Positions 1 through 8,690 of a stretch of DNA of 64,000 nt are shown one piece after another (positions within the stretch are counted from its first letter, which is position 1; each line of letters opens with the position of its first letter). Source of the DNA: an uncultured Christensenella sp. (GTDB lineage Bacteria > Bacillota > Clostridia > Christensenellales > Borkfalkiaceae); assembly GCA_910577555.1 (NCBI GenBank), contig CAJTLF010000008.1, forward strand, positions 1 through 64,000, read 5' to 3'. The notes beneath the pieces were generated by a model. The model had not been told where the DNA came from. It did not search any database and saw nothing but the letters and a program-made list of their open reading frames with translations. The position numbers and the translations under genes were made by a program.

Positions 1-2412
1 GCTATACTGCTGAACAAAAACGCTCAAATTATTTTTGCATAAATTATTTGCCGTGCAAGCCAGTGTTTTTCCCTGATTCTTTGATTTTTGGCATATCAAG
101 ATATTAACATCAACTGTTGCACTTTCGAAAACTTTTTGCCCTGCAAAATCAATTAAATTTACAGGATTATGTTTTGAAAGAAATCTACGTAGATTTTTAC
201 CATAACCTGCTCTCATCCATTTATTGCTTGTAATATAAGTTAAAATGCCGTTATCCTTTAAAAGATTAAGTCCTTTTTCGTAGAACAAGCAATATATGTC
301 GCCGGTTTTTGTAAATGTATCATATCCGCACTTTTCATACATATCGCCGACTTTAGTTTTATGTGTCGCATCTATACTTTTTTGTAATTGTATGTAAGGT
401 GGATTTCCAATAACTACGTCAAAGCCATTTTTAATACCAAACATCCATTCGGGGTCAAACCAAGCAGTCGGTTCGTTGCTAAACGGTTTCCACTCCGACA
501 AACTTTGATACAATTTAGATGCTTGTTTATCGTAATTCGATATTGTTGTTAAAAGCATTGATTGTTGGATGTCTTTAAACTCATCCTTTAAGTCTTTTTT
601 CTCGTCGGCGTCTTCAACGCGGAAATATAATTCTCGCACTTCCTGAAGCATTTTAATGTGCTCTTGATCTTCAAATAAAGACATTTGGTATGAGCCAGCA
701 CTGCCTTCAAGTTTAATAAGGCTATTAGCTATTACAAATTTGAAATCTAAGTTAGGTAAAGGATTAACACCACGATTGGGCTCATTGTCGTTTACGGTCT
801 CTTCAATAATTAGTGAAAGGAAGCAACGAAGTCGTGCAATTTCAACCGCAATAGGCTGAATATCTACACCAAAAATTGAATTTTGAATAACGCTCAATTT
901 TCGTATATAATCCAATGAACCTGCGTTAAATTTCTTTTCGAATTCTTTTTTAATCAAAATGCTTACGTTTTCCGTAGCTTTGTCAAACCACAAATTAGCG
1001 TCAGGGTCGATTTCTTGCAATATGTAAACTATCTTCTGTAACATGCCAATGGGGAAAGCGCCCGAACCGCAAGCAGGGTCAAGAATGGTAACAGTGTATA
1101 AAGCGTTTATAATCTTTTTCTTTTCTTGATTATCGAAAACTGCTAAGTGGTCATCTTCTTTTGAATAACTGATTAATGCGCGTAGCTTAATCTCTTCAAT
1201 ACCAGTTTTGTCTTTAAGATATTCAAGTAAACTACTGTCAACCATATAGTCGACGATATCACGAGGGGTATAAAAGCTACCCGTGCTCTTTTTGGCGTTC
1301 TCTCCTGTTTCGGGATTAATTTCTGCAAGCAGATTTTCAAATATTCGACCAAGCATTTCGGGGTCAATAGAGAGTTCTATATCGTAAGACGTGTTCTCAT
1401 CAACGGTAAAGTTATATTGATCCAAAACAGTATAAAGTCTTATGAACCAATCATCAGGTATTGTTACAAGCCCAAAAGTTCCACATTGATTTACTCTGTC
1501 ATATTTATAATGGTCGTCTGTATGTGGACTGAATAAGCCGCCATTAAGATATGGAATCTGTTTATAGATATCATCTTCAGCATATTTCCCTTTACGACGT
1601 GATTGTTTTGTGTTAAGAAGCTCAAAAAAGAGAGGTTCTAAAACCAAATGATAATAGTTTGGAACAATCTCTGATAACGCAACAAATTTGGACGAAATTA
1701 ATGGAAGTCCATTATCACTCTTTTTTTCCTTTAGAAACCAACAAAAAACGATACGCCCTATAAGTCGGACGGCAAATTCAGAGTATTTGTTTTGATCAGT
1801 TACCCCATATAAATATAATTGTCTATGAAATGTCTTTCCTTCACGTTCTCCACCAACAAGTTCGGAAAAGCAATTTGCTATCTCGCTATAGAATTGTTTA
1901 TTTACAACTTCAACAGAGAAACGTGAAATTAAATCTTCAAGACTTTTTACATGCCCTCCGGCAATTAAATACTTATATGCTGTATGCGTTTTTGTGTTAT
2001 AGCCCAACGTATAAGAAAAACGACGAGGATTTGATAAAATTTTAATAATTTTATCGCCATCAAACTCATACTTACTCGTTAAAAGCGAAATGCGATAATT
2101 GCGTTTATCCGCATTATAAAAGGCAACTACCGCATTGTTAATACCTTGCCCACGCAAAACACGAAACATTTCCTGTGTTATGGCTACACGACGTTTCTCT
2201 GTGCCTTTAACTAATCCAACCTCATAAATAGTCACATCACAATCTTTAGATATACCCAATTGAATGATTTCTGTAAAAAGAGAGTTGCTAAATATTACTT
2301 CGTGTTTATCTGCTTTGAAATCACAAAACAATACCTCAGATACAAGGTAAACAAAATTATCTGAATAGTAATCTTTTTGAAGTAATTCCTCCGCCTCAGT
2401 TCTCGATATCAT
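1..2412 (-). CDS. Eco57I-class N6-adenine DNA methyltransferase, C-terminus cut by window edge
   Basis: An open minus-strand frame of 804 codons starts at ATG 2412 and runs off the left edge without a stop. It shows the class I adenine-methyltransferase signatures in order: FYTPRDIVDYM near residue 400, SAM-binding motif I LDPACGSGAF near residue 445, and catalytic motif IV NPPY at about 668-671 (reading DVVIGNPPYIQ). The order motif I then NPPY, and the large N-terminal region before motif I, fit Eco57I/type IIG/ISP-like enzymes that methylate N6 of adenine. A good GGAGG ribosome site lies about 10 nt before the ATG. The start overlaps the upstream helicase gene by 17 nt, so the two are almost certainly translated as a coupled pair. 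I infer the modification half of a restriction or phage-defence system. The missing C-terminus would normally hold target recognition. Confidence 0.9.
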   Translation of the reverse strand, partial: MISRTEAEELLQKDYYSDNFVYLVSEVLFCDFKADKHEVIFSNSLFTEIIQLGISKDCDVTIYEVGLVKGTEKRRVAITQEMFRVLRGQGINNAVVAFYNADKRNYRISLLTSKYEFDGDKIIKILSNPRRFSYTLGYNTKTHTAYKYLIAGGHVKSLEDLISRFSVEVVNKQFYSEIANCFSELVGGEREGKTFHRQLYLYGVTDQNKYSEFAVRLIGRIVFCWFLKEKKSDNGLPLISSKFVALSEIVPNYYHLVLEPLFFELLNTKQSRRKGKYAEDDIYKQIPYLNGGLFSPHTDDHYKYDRVNQCGTFGLVTIPDDWFIRLYTVLDQYNFTVDENTSYDIELSIDPEMLGRIFENLLAEINPETGENAKKSTGSFYTPRDIVDYMVDSSLLEYLKDKTGIEEIKLRALISYSKEDDHLAVFDNQEKKKIINALYTVTILDPACGSGAFPIGMLQKIVYILQEIDPDANLWFDKATENVSILIKKEFEKKFNAGSLDYIRKLSVIQNSIFGVDIQPIAVEIARLRCFLSLIIEETVNDNEPNRGVNPLPNLDFKFVIANSLIKLEGSAGSYQMSLFEDQEHIKMLQEVRELYFRVEDADEKKDLKDEFKDIQQSMLLTTISNYDKQASKLYQSLSEWKPFSNEPTAWFDPEWMFGIKNGFDVVIGNPPYIQLQKSIDATHKTKVGDMYEKCGYDTFTKTGDIYCLFYEKGLNLLKDNGILTYITSNKWMRAGYGKNLRRFLSKHNPVNLIDFAGQKVFESATVDVNILICQKSKNQGKTLACTANNLCKNNLSVFVQQYS

Positions 2413-5400
2413 TTCTCAAATCCTCCGTAAACATAATAACTTCTGCTTGGGCATCTATACTTTCTGCCTTTTCTTTTATCTGAATGATATAATGCGCCGG
2501 TATTCGCTGTTTCAATTCAGAAATTATTTCACTTATATTACTTAAGCGAATATTTATCTTGGAAAGATACCTTAATTCACCATCGCTTAAATCGTCATAA
2601 GTCCTTATAACATCCAACAAGTCAGCTATATAATCTTTTTCAATAGGATAAACAGCCAACAGTTGCTGTAAATTTTCTATTGCGTTTGCGCGCCTCTTAT
2701 CAAGCTTAATTTTGGAATAAGGTTTTTGAATTTCGTCGCGTAGTATCGCAAACTTTTTATCGAGATCTGCGTCAAATTCAAAACCATGCTCTTCTGCATC
2801 CGCTTTAAACAAGCCTAAAACTTCTTCGGAAGAAACTATTTTTGCAATAGGCAAATGCGGTTCAGCCAATGCAAACAGCGCATTATTCCCACGCTTGGCA
2901 AAAGATATAGCGCAAGCCTTATTTCTATCTCTGCGTACAATTCTTGCTCTTTCGGGAATATGCATTACAGCTTTATATAGTGCTGAATTGTGCTTTACAG
3001 AATTATAGATATTTCGATATTCATTATCCCAACTTTTTTCAGCCGCACTAGAATCCGCATCGTCAAATTGCTTCTTAAAATAACTTTGCAGTGTTTCGTT
3101 TGGTGTCAACGTTTTTGTATCACTACCGACGATATTATTAATAAGTAACATTTTAAGTGTGGATATTCCCTTGATAAGCGTATTCTGTTCGCCAATGTCT
3201 GTAGGGAAGAAATTAAAAATTGAAATCTCTTCAAACATCTTCTTATTGATACGATTAATACGCCCGATTCTCTGTACTACTCTTGTTGGATTATACGGAA
3301 TATCGTAATTAATAATTGCCCCCGCCCTATTTAAATTAAATCCCTCACTTAGAGCATCGGTTGCAACAATAATATCATAATCATTTTTTTGATCTTCGTT
3401 TTTATATGATGCGTCGAAATTTTGTTTAACTACAATGCGGTCGGTTTTAGTAGCAACCCCCGTATATTTCAATGCTCTGAAGCCATCAGCTACTAGTTTC
3501 TCATGAACATAGTTCGCTGTATCTGCATACGTAGAAAAAATAACTATTTTTCTATCAACATTTTCGTATTGTAATTTAACAATAGTTCTTTTAACTTCAT
3601 TATATTTAGGATCAAATCCGATATCATCTGCGGCAAACCAAGCATCTTTAATACTAGTTAAAAGCTTAATGTCGCTTTCTATAGCATCAAGATATTCTGG
3701 TTTAAATAGTCCTTTTTCGAAAGGAATCGCTTTCTTCTTAATTTTTACAATATCAACTTCTTCATTGGCTAAATCATTAATTTCTTTTAATGTCTCTTCC
3801 AGCTCTTCATCGTCAGGGTCGGGCAAATATCCTCTCTTCTTAATAGGGACATAACCCTTGTCCCACCACTTTTTAATATTCCTATAAGATTTAAGAATAC
3901 TTTCTAATGTTTGCTTAAATGCAGATTTTGAACTTTCAAAACGCATAACAAGCAATCTCTTTATGAATTGAGCCAAGTTCCTTTGGAACAACAAAATATC
4001 TGACTCGTCAAAGAGCTTGCCGTATTTCTCCATAAATTCCTGCGGATCTATTAGATATGCAGCCGGATTATATCTTGCACATATGAAATCATTGCTTAAT
4101 TGTTCTAAGGTTCTTAAATATAGGCTTCTGATATCAGCAAGATCATATTCAACCAAATTAGGACCAACTACTTCGGGGAATTGTATCCCTTGCATCTTTA
4201 AGTCGTCTGCATATTCTTTAATCTCTTTCAAGTCTATACGGCTACGACGCACTATAACTGGGTCAATAAGAATACGCAGTTGCTTGCTTAAAGTTTCCAA
4301 TTCTGTACGTATTTCAGCAGAAAGATTTTTCTTTCCCTCTTTTTCAAGTTGATTATATCTAGCAATTAATTCGTGAAAACGTACGCTTAAATTATCCACT
4401 GAATTAATAGTGGAACGGCTAGGCGTTTGAAATAACTTTATAAGCGCAAATAGATCTTGAGGGCGATTATTGTAAGGGGTAGCAGTAAGCAAGATAACTT
4501 TATTCCCCACATTAGAACGCGTTAGTTGGTGAAGCCACTGGTAACTTTCACTGAACTCGTTTCTATATCTATGTGCCTCATCAATTATGAATAGAATCGG
4601 GTTCGGGTCATTATAATAAGTTTTATATAATTCTTCTATCTTACCGCTGCTGCATACTTTTACACCGCGTAGCCCAAAATCCTGCTGATATTCTTCCCAT
4701 TGATCAACCAAATGTGGAGGGGAAATTATTATAGTTCGTTTTAAATCAAGATTATAGGCAATGGCCGAAGCAATTATAGACTTGCCTAAACCTACGACAT
4801 CGGCAATAATTGCACCATTGTTTTTATTGATACAGTCAATACCGTACTGAATGGCATCGAGCTGATATTTTAAATTGGAGAATTTACCGTTTGTAATTTC
4901 GTTTGGCGCTATCACTTGTGTATTATCACATGCAGCATACAATTCAAACAAAATTCGAATAAAGATGTGATAAGGCGACGGTTTGGAAAATATCCAAAGC
5001 CTATCTTTAGCTTCTTTTATAAAGTCATCATTACCCCCACTAACGGCAATATCTATTGTTTTACTATCCATCCATAGTGATTCGAATTCTGACGAGTATT
5101 CATCATATTTGTCATTATCGCTGAACCTCTCATTCATCTCGCCTTGTCCCAACAAACCGTTATATGTAAAATTAGACGAACCGGTAAACACAATTCCCTT
5201 TTGGTCGCCAAAGCAAGAGTACTCATATTTGTTGGTCAATATAAACGCTTTCGCGTGATTAAGTGAACTTGTGAGTCTTATTTCCAAAGTACCGTCAGCA
5301 AGTTTATCTAAAAACATTTTAAAAACTTTTTGTTGTTCAGTTTCGTCAAATTCAGAAGAAAGCGACGATTTATTAAATAATCCAACAAAACTGTCAATAT

Positions 5401-5692
5401 ACGTTTTCTTTTTTTGCAAATTACTCAACTTTTCAAATCGCTTAACGGAGTAAGATGCCAAATCCTCGTCTAACCCTTCATTAATTGCCGTACAGAGTTC
5501 TCCAATATATTGCGGATCTATTGTGTTTCCTACTAAAATCCTAATTTTTTTATCTCTCAGTTCTTCAGCAAGCAAATCGTAGCCTGAAAAATAGAAAAAT
5601 GCAGTTAAAATATCTACCCGTTCAGCTTGTTTTAATGCATTCTTTAATGCTTCATTCAATTTCTTCTTTTTATTATCAATAATAGAAGCCAT
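2396..5692 (-). CDS. PLD-nuclease/SNF2-type helicase fusion, restriction-like
   Basis: A large superfamily 2 helicase with an N-terminal phospholipase-D-like domain. From the chosen start, the PLD half-motif is H146-x-K148 followed by GSSNFT near 170, which is the nuclease-type HKD arrangement. The helicase core follows: Walker A GLGKS at about 301-305, DEAH box at 371-374, LLTATPYNN (motif III), and motif VI QRIGRINR near 807-814. I chose ATG 5692 (protein MASIIDNK) because GGAGATAAAA sits just before it; an in-frame ATG at 5740 has no such site. The gene overlaps the downstream methyltransferase by 17 nt. The likely role is ATP-driven DNA translocation with PLD cleavage of unmodified DNA. 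DISARM DrmD and other methylase-linked SNF2 helicases are relatives in kind, but no other DISARM gene is visible. Confidence 0.88.
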   Translation of the reverse strand: MASIIDNKKKKLNEALKNALKQAERVDILTAFFYFSGYDLLAEELRDKKIRILVGNTIDPQYIGELCTAINEGLDEDLASYSVKRFEKLSNLQKKKTYIDSFVGLFNKSSLSSEFDETEQQKVFKMFLDKLADGTLEIRLTSSLNHAKAFILTNKYEYSCFGDQKGIVFTGSSNFTYNGLLGQGEMNERFSDNDKYDEYSSEFESLWMDSKTIDIAVSGGNDDFIKEAKDRLWIFSKPSPYHIFIRILFELYAACDNTQVIAPNEITNGKFSNLKYQLDAIQYGIDCINKNNGAIIADVVGLGKSIIASAIAYNLDLKRTIIISPPHLVDQWEEYQQDFGLRGVKVCSSGKIEELYKTYYNDPNPILFIIDEAHRYRNEFSESYQWLHQLTRSNVGNKVILLTATPYNNRPQDLFALIKLFQTPSRSTINSVDNLSVRFHELIARYNQLEKEGKKNLSAEIRTELETLSKQLRILIDPVIVRRSRIDLKEIKEYADDLKMQGIQFPEVVGPNLVEYDLADIRSLYLRTLEQLSNDFICARYNPAAYLIDPQEFMEKYGKLFDESDILLFQRNLAQFIKRLLVMRFESSKSAFKQTLESILKSYRNIKKWWDKGYVPIKKRGYLPDPDDEELEETLKEINDLANEEVDIVKIKKKAIPFEKGLFKPEYLDAIESDIKLLTSIKDAWFAADDIGFDPKYNEVKRTIVKLQYENVDRKIVIFSTYADTANYVHEKLVADGFRALKYTGVATKTDRIVVKQNFDASYKNEDQKNDYDIIVATDALSEGFNLNRAGAIINYDIPYNPTRVVQRIGRINRINKKMFEEISIFNFFPTDIGEQNTLIKGISTLKMLLINNIVGSDTKTLTPNETLQSYFKKQFDDADSSAAEKSWDNEYRNIYNSVKHNSALYKAVMHIPERARIVRRDRNKACAISFAKRGNNALFALAEPHLPIAKIVSSEEVLGLFKADAEEHGFEFDADLDKKFAILRDEIQKPYSKIKLDKRRANAIENLQQLLAVYPIEKDYIADLLDVIRTYDDLSDGELRYLSKINIRLSNISEIISELKQRIPAHYIIQIKEKAESIDAQAEVIMFTEDLRNDIEN

Positions 5693-5717
5693 TTTTATCT
5701 CCAAATATTGTCTATTT

Positions 5718-5750
5718 ATTATAAAGCAGTATTTTGACAATTATAGTCAA
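5718..5750 (-). promoter_or_regulatory. Putative helicase promoter with TTGAC inverted repeat
   Basis: On the minus strand a TATAAT lies at 5718-5723, about 25 nt before the helicase ATG at 5692. Just upstream is a perfect inverted repeat TTGAC-N7-GTCAA (5734-5738 and 5746-5750). No -35 hexamer stands at the ideal spacing, which would suit an operator-controlled promoter. This is inference from sequence only. Confidence 0.35.
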
Positions 5751-5764
5751 ATTAAAATTTTTTT

Positions 5765-6697
5765 CTATAGTTTTGTTAAACATTCGGTAAATAGAAATTT
5801 AAAAATTTCAGTTGTCTGATCCGATTCGTAATAAGCTATTAATAATTTCTTATACTCTGGAACTTTATCTTCAGGAATTACAATCAAGCCGGCACCGTTG
5901 GAAATAAGAATATGATTTGCGAAAATTACCGAAGTTCTCTTATTTCCGTCAATGAAAAGCTGTTTCTTTGTAACGAACAGTAAAGCGTTGATTGCTCTTT
6001 CATAAACATCTTGCTCGGCTATAATACTATTCAGCTCTTCCAACACTACACTTTCTATTGGCAATTCGGGTTTCCATTTCGTACCACCGATAGAAACGGG
6101 AACGCTACGGAGTTTCCCCGCGTTATAGTAAAAACCTTCCTCAACGAGTCTATTAATCAAACACAATATCGAATAATCAGATTTCGACGTAACAACACCG
6201 TCATCCAAAACAAACTGCCAAGCGTGTTTCAGATTATTGATTTTCTGAATATCGTCGGCGGAAACACCGTTAATCTTGCCACCCTCGATAATCGTTTCCG
6301 TATCGAGAAAAGTAACTGCTACGCCCTCCAACACCGCTTGTTTATAAATAGTATCAACGAGATTACGCTTTGCAAAATCAATGTTCAGCCGAATAACATC
6401 CGTCAGTTCGCCTACGACATAGTTGCGCTCCTTTAATTGCTTTACAATTATCCGCAATTTTCGCTTGATTTCTTTTGCGCTTATATTGTTTCTCTGAATT
6501 ATAGAATACAGTTCGTCACTATATTCTCCTGCATAGATGGTACGTGTAAAACCACTGACACGCTTATGCAAATAGATGTATTTGCAACCTTTTACTTCGC
6601 GCACTTCCACCGTTCCCCACAGTAGCGAATCCAACTGCGAGTCATAAGCCTTTCGTGAATTTATTAATTCGATTGTTTCCAAAATATTGTTATCCAT
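5765..6697 (-). CDS. Fic-domain protein with Gln in place of the catalytic His
   Basis: 310 residues. The C-terminal third carries the Fic signature with KQLFIDGNKRTS at residues 245-256. In active Fic AMP-transferases the motif is HxFx(D/E)GN(G/K)R; here the first position is Gln246 while Phe248, Asp250, Gly251, Asn252, Lys253 and Arg254 are kept. The catalytic base is therefore missing and AMPylation by the usual route is doubtful, while nucleotide or phosphate binding may remain. The first 200 residues resemble no domain I can name. The gene lies 72 nt upstream of the helicase on the same strand, so it may be co-transcribed with the restriction pair. Fic proteins do accompany restriction loci, which suggests a regulator or accessory toxin. 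Confidence 0.85.
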   Translation of the reverse strand: MDNNILETIELINSRKAYDSQLDSLLWGTVEVREVKGCKYIYLHKRVSGFTRTIYAGEYSDELYSIIQRNNISAKEIKRKLRIIVKQLKERNYVVGELTDVIRLNIDFAKRNLVDTIYKQAVLEGVAVTFLDTETIIEGGKINGVSADDIQKINNLKHAWQFVLDDGVVTSKSDYSILCLINRLVEEGFYYNAGKLRSVPVSIGGTKWKPELPIESVVLEELNSIIAEQDVYERAINALLFVTKKQLFIDGNKRTSVIFANHILISNGAGLIVIPEDKVPEYKKLLIAYYESDQTTEIFKFLFTECLTKL

Positions 6698-6703
6698 GAA
6701 AAT

Positions 6704-6732
6704 ACTATAGCATAATTAGGAAACGAAATCAA
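6704..6732 (-). promoter_or_regulatory. Fic promoter, predicted leaderless transcript
   Basis: Minus-strand TTGATT (6732-6727), 17-bp spacer, TATAGT (6709-6704). Only 6 nt separate the -10 box from the ATG at 6697, so transcription should begin at or next to the A of the start codon and the message would have no ribosome site. Confidence 0.6.
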
Positions 6733-6828
6733 GTATTTTGATTATATTTTGTTTCACAACTCGTGCCGCATTGAGAGAGATAATAGTAGTAAGAGTGAGT
6801 AATTAAAACTAAAAAATAGATCTATGCT

Positions 6829-6858
6829 ATTAATGTGATTATTATAGCTCACATTAAT
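6829..6858. promoter_or_regulatory. 10-bp-arm palindrome, operator-like
   Basis: ATTAATGTGA (6829-6838) and TCACATTAAT (6849-6858) are perfect inverted repeats separated by 10 bp. The palindrome covers the place where the -35 box of a rightward TATAAT (6870-6875) would be, and that promoter has no recognisable -35 hexamer. This layout suits an activator or repressor site. Confidence 0.4.
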
Positions 6859-6869
6859 TTAGATAAAGG

Positions 6870-6988
6870 TATAATAAAGAATATCAACAATGGACTCAAA
6901 AATTCTTGTTATATCAAGCTGTCTTAAATCAGGCTTTTTGAAATAAAAATTTATAAACCCGGGCTGCATTTTGTTACAGTCCGGGTTT
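6870..6988 (+). other. Possible short transcript or 18-residue peptide between Fic and MBL genes
   Basis: A rightward TATAAT at 6870-6875 is followed by a small reading frame, ATG 6890 to TAA 6946 (18 residues, MDSKILVISSCLKSGFLK), and then the hairpin at 6955-6988. That would give a transcript of roughly 100 nt whose 3' end is antisense to the end of the MBL gene. No convincing ribosome site precedes the ATG, so a non-coding RNA is as likely as a peptide. The rest of the 6698-6973 gap holds only the Fic promoter and the palindrome at 6829-6858. Confidence 0.25.
6955..6988 (-). terminator. Terminator of the MBL three-gene operon
   Basis: AAACCCGGGCTG (6955-6966) pairs with CAGTCCGGGTTT (6977-6988) with one G-U pair. 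On the minus strand it is followed by an A/T-rich tract. The right arm is inside the last codons of the MBL gene, so coding sequence and terminator overlap. Confidence 0.7.
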
Positions 6989-8080
6989 AGTTTCATATTT
7001 ATTTACGGCTCCGAATGTTTCTATGTTATATTTCCCAGTAACTAAATCTTTCCTATATCTAAATAATCCAATATTAGTATTGATAGCAGAAATATTTGCA
7101 TTATGACCTAACACTTTTTTTGCTTTGTTTTGTAATTCTTTGTTTGGGATACCTTTATTTCCAACAACATATAGGCTTTTAGAAAATTTTTTTATGCGCT
7201 CAATATCATTAGGCATAGGTAATTTTTTACCTTTGTTAAAAGCAGTCGCAATTGAGATAGGGAATTCAGATAATATTTCTTTCCACACCCGATCATTGTG
7301 TCCGGTCCAGCTCCCGTGATGAGGCAATTTAAAGATTGATGGATAAGTATTTGTATGTTCATAATTTTCAACAACTGCATCCCAATCCATGTTTTTAGTG
7401 CCAGTACTCTCCAAATCGCCACCCATTAATATACCCTCTGAATCTTTTTTTAATAACAAAACCAAACTTAGCAAATTGTCATCTGGTAAGGAATAAGAAG
7501 TGGGTTGATTAGGAGCAGGAAGAATAATGTTTTTTAGGAATTTGAATAAATCAGAATCTTGTGGAGATAAAGTATGTATTTCTGCATTATTCATTTTTTC
7601 ATTACAATAGATTCTCGCATGTTGAGTTGCGAGAACCACATTTTGTCCGCCAGTTTTTTCTATATAATCATATACTTTAGCAAAAACTGATGTGCTCTCA
7701 TTACCTTCGCTTATACCTAATTGTAAATATTCATGAAATTTTTCTTCACGAATTATTGGACTTAATACAATTTTTGCATCAGGAGAAGATTGTTCCAGTA
7801 CTTTATCAATACCTTCTATATGATCCTTATGCCAATGAGTAACAACCACTCGTTTAATAGAAGTAGAAGGAATTCCCATTGAAGACAAATAGTCTAAACA
7901 TATTGGATTCTTAGTATATGCATTTATAAAAGAATCAACTACAATAAATTCATTGTTACCGCAATGTAAAACTATACACTCTCCATAGCCACGTCCAAAA
8001 ACAGAAATTTCTATTTCACTAGTCTTTGGTGGGATTTGAAGTGCTGAGTTTTTTAAAAAATTCTGTCCATTTAATGGCAT
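6974..8080 (-). CDS. ComEC-like metallo-beta-lactamase-fold hydrolase
   Basis: 368 residues with the metallo-beta-lactamase signature VVTHWHKDHIEG (HxHxDH metal site), then GGDLES, where the Asp bridges metals in this fold, and KLPHHGS, the last metal-histidine motif of the ComEC/Rec2 hydrolase branch. There are no membrane segments, so this is a soluble hydrolase of a nucleotide, nucleic acid or small phosphoester. It is the last gene of a three-gene operon. Its ATG lies 62 nt inside the upstream gene in another frame, and the recognisable fold begins just after that gene stops. MBL hydrolases of this kind occur in anti-phage systems such as AVAST type 1, but the two partners here are not those. 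Substrate unknown. Confidence 0.85.
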   Translation of the reverse strand: MPLNGQNFLKNSALQIPPKTSEIEISVFGRGYGECIVLHCGNNEFIVVDSFINAYTKNPICLDYLSSMGIPSTSIKRVVVTHWHKDHIEGIDKVLEQSSPDAKIVLSPIIREEKFHEYLQLGISEGNESTSVFAKVYDYIEKTGGQNVVLATQHARIYCNEKMNNAEIHTLSPQDSDLFKFLKNIILPAPNQPTSYSLPDDNLLSLVLLLKKDSEGILMGGDLESTGTKNMDWDAVVENYEHTNTYPSIFKLPHHGSWTGHNDRVWKEILSEFPISIATAFNKGKKLPMPNDIERIKKFSKSLYVVGNKGIPNKELQNKAKKVLGHNANISAINTNIGLFRYRKDLVTGKYNIETFGAVNKYETKPGL

Positions 8081-8690
8081 TTTCTTTTGCTGTTTGAACC
8101 TTTCGAGGGGTTAAAACTTTCGTTCTCCTAAAAATAATTTTAGATACATTTGTTTGGGGACCATCTTTTAGATAATTACCGACCTTAAGTATTTTTACTT
8201 CTTGTCCTAGTAACCATACAAATTTTGCACCAACTTTAACAAGCTCTTTTTCTGACAGATTCTGAACATCATCAATATTAAATTCTGCCGATAAAATATC
8301 ATCATCATTATCTGCATTGATTAAAGTTGCTGAAAATGTATTGTTGTAAACATCGACAGTTTGAACAATGCCATGAAACACATTAATAAATTTATAATAA
8401 GTATCTACTGCACTAATCTTATATTTTTTTGTTACATATTTGATAGCTTCATCTGTGTGTTTATGCTTTAGTCTTTCTTGATTATTTAGTGATGAAATTT
8501 TATCATTAACATCGGGATCTAAAATTAAAGTAGGGTAGCTATGAGACAAGCCGTTTTCGTTTTTATCTAGCCCAATATTATCCATTATAATTTTAGAATC
8601 AATATCTATTGCATCATCATGAATCAAATCACTAATTGTTTCTTCTTCAAAATTACTAAATAAAACGTCAGAAGATATAATATTACTCAT
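8019..8690 (-). CDS. Uncharacterised small protein, middle gene of MBL operon
   Basis: 223 residues, no signal peptide or membrane segment. The acidic N-terminal 60 residues look disordered. Residues of about 110-215 form a beta-rich stretch (FHGIVQTVDVYNNTFSATL, later VKVGAKFVWLLGQ and IIFRRTK). From memory this resembles a widespread unnamed bacterial family with a 'WEGxV...F.A.L...G..F.W.IG...FRR' pattern; I cannot confirm this without a search. It overlaps the upstream gene by 8 nt (ATGAGTAA) and the MBL gene by 62 nt, so all three are translationally coupled. The 3' part contains a run of six T and six A, a possible slippage site. Function unknown. Confidence 0.75.
   Translation of the reverse strand: MSNIISSDVLFSNFEEETISDLIHDDAIDIDSKIIMDNIGLDKNENGLSHSYPTLILDPDVNDKISSLNNQERLKHKHTDEAIKYVTKKYKISAVDTYYKFINVFHGIVQTVDVYNNTFSATLINADNDDDILSAEFNIDDVQNLSEKELVKVGAKFVWLLGQEVKILKVGNYLKDGPQTNVSKIIFRRTKVLTPRKVQTAKENAIKWTEFFKKLSTSNPTKD

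Noticed and set aside
1173..1367. 64-codon minus-strand frame within the methyltransferase
   Set aside because: It overlaps the continuous methyltransferase frame that carries DPACGSG and NPPY, and has no features of its own.
1..6697. Assignment of the cluster to DISARM or BREX
   Set aside because: Only a methylase and a SNF2-type helicase are seen. The hallmark genes (drmA/B or brxC/pglZ) are absent within the window, so the name would be unsupported.
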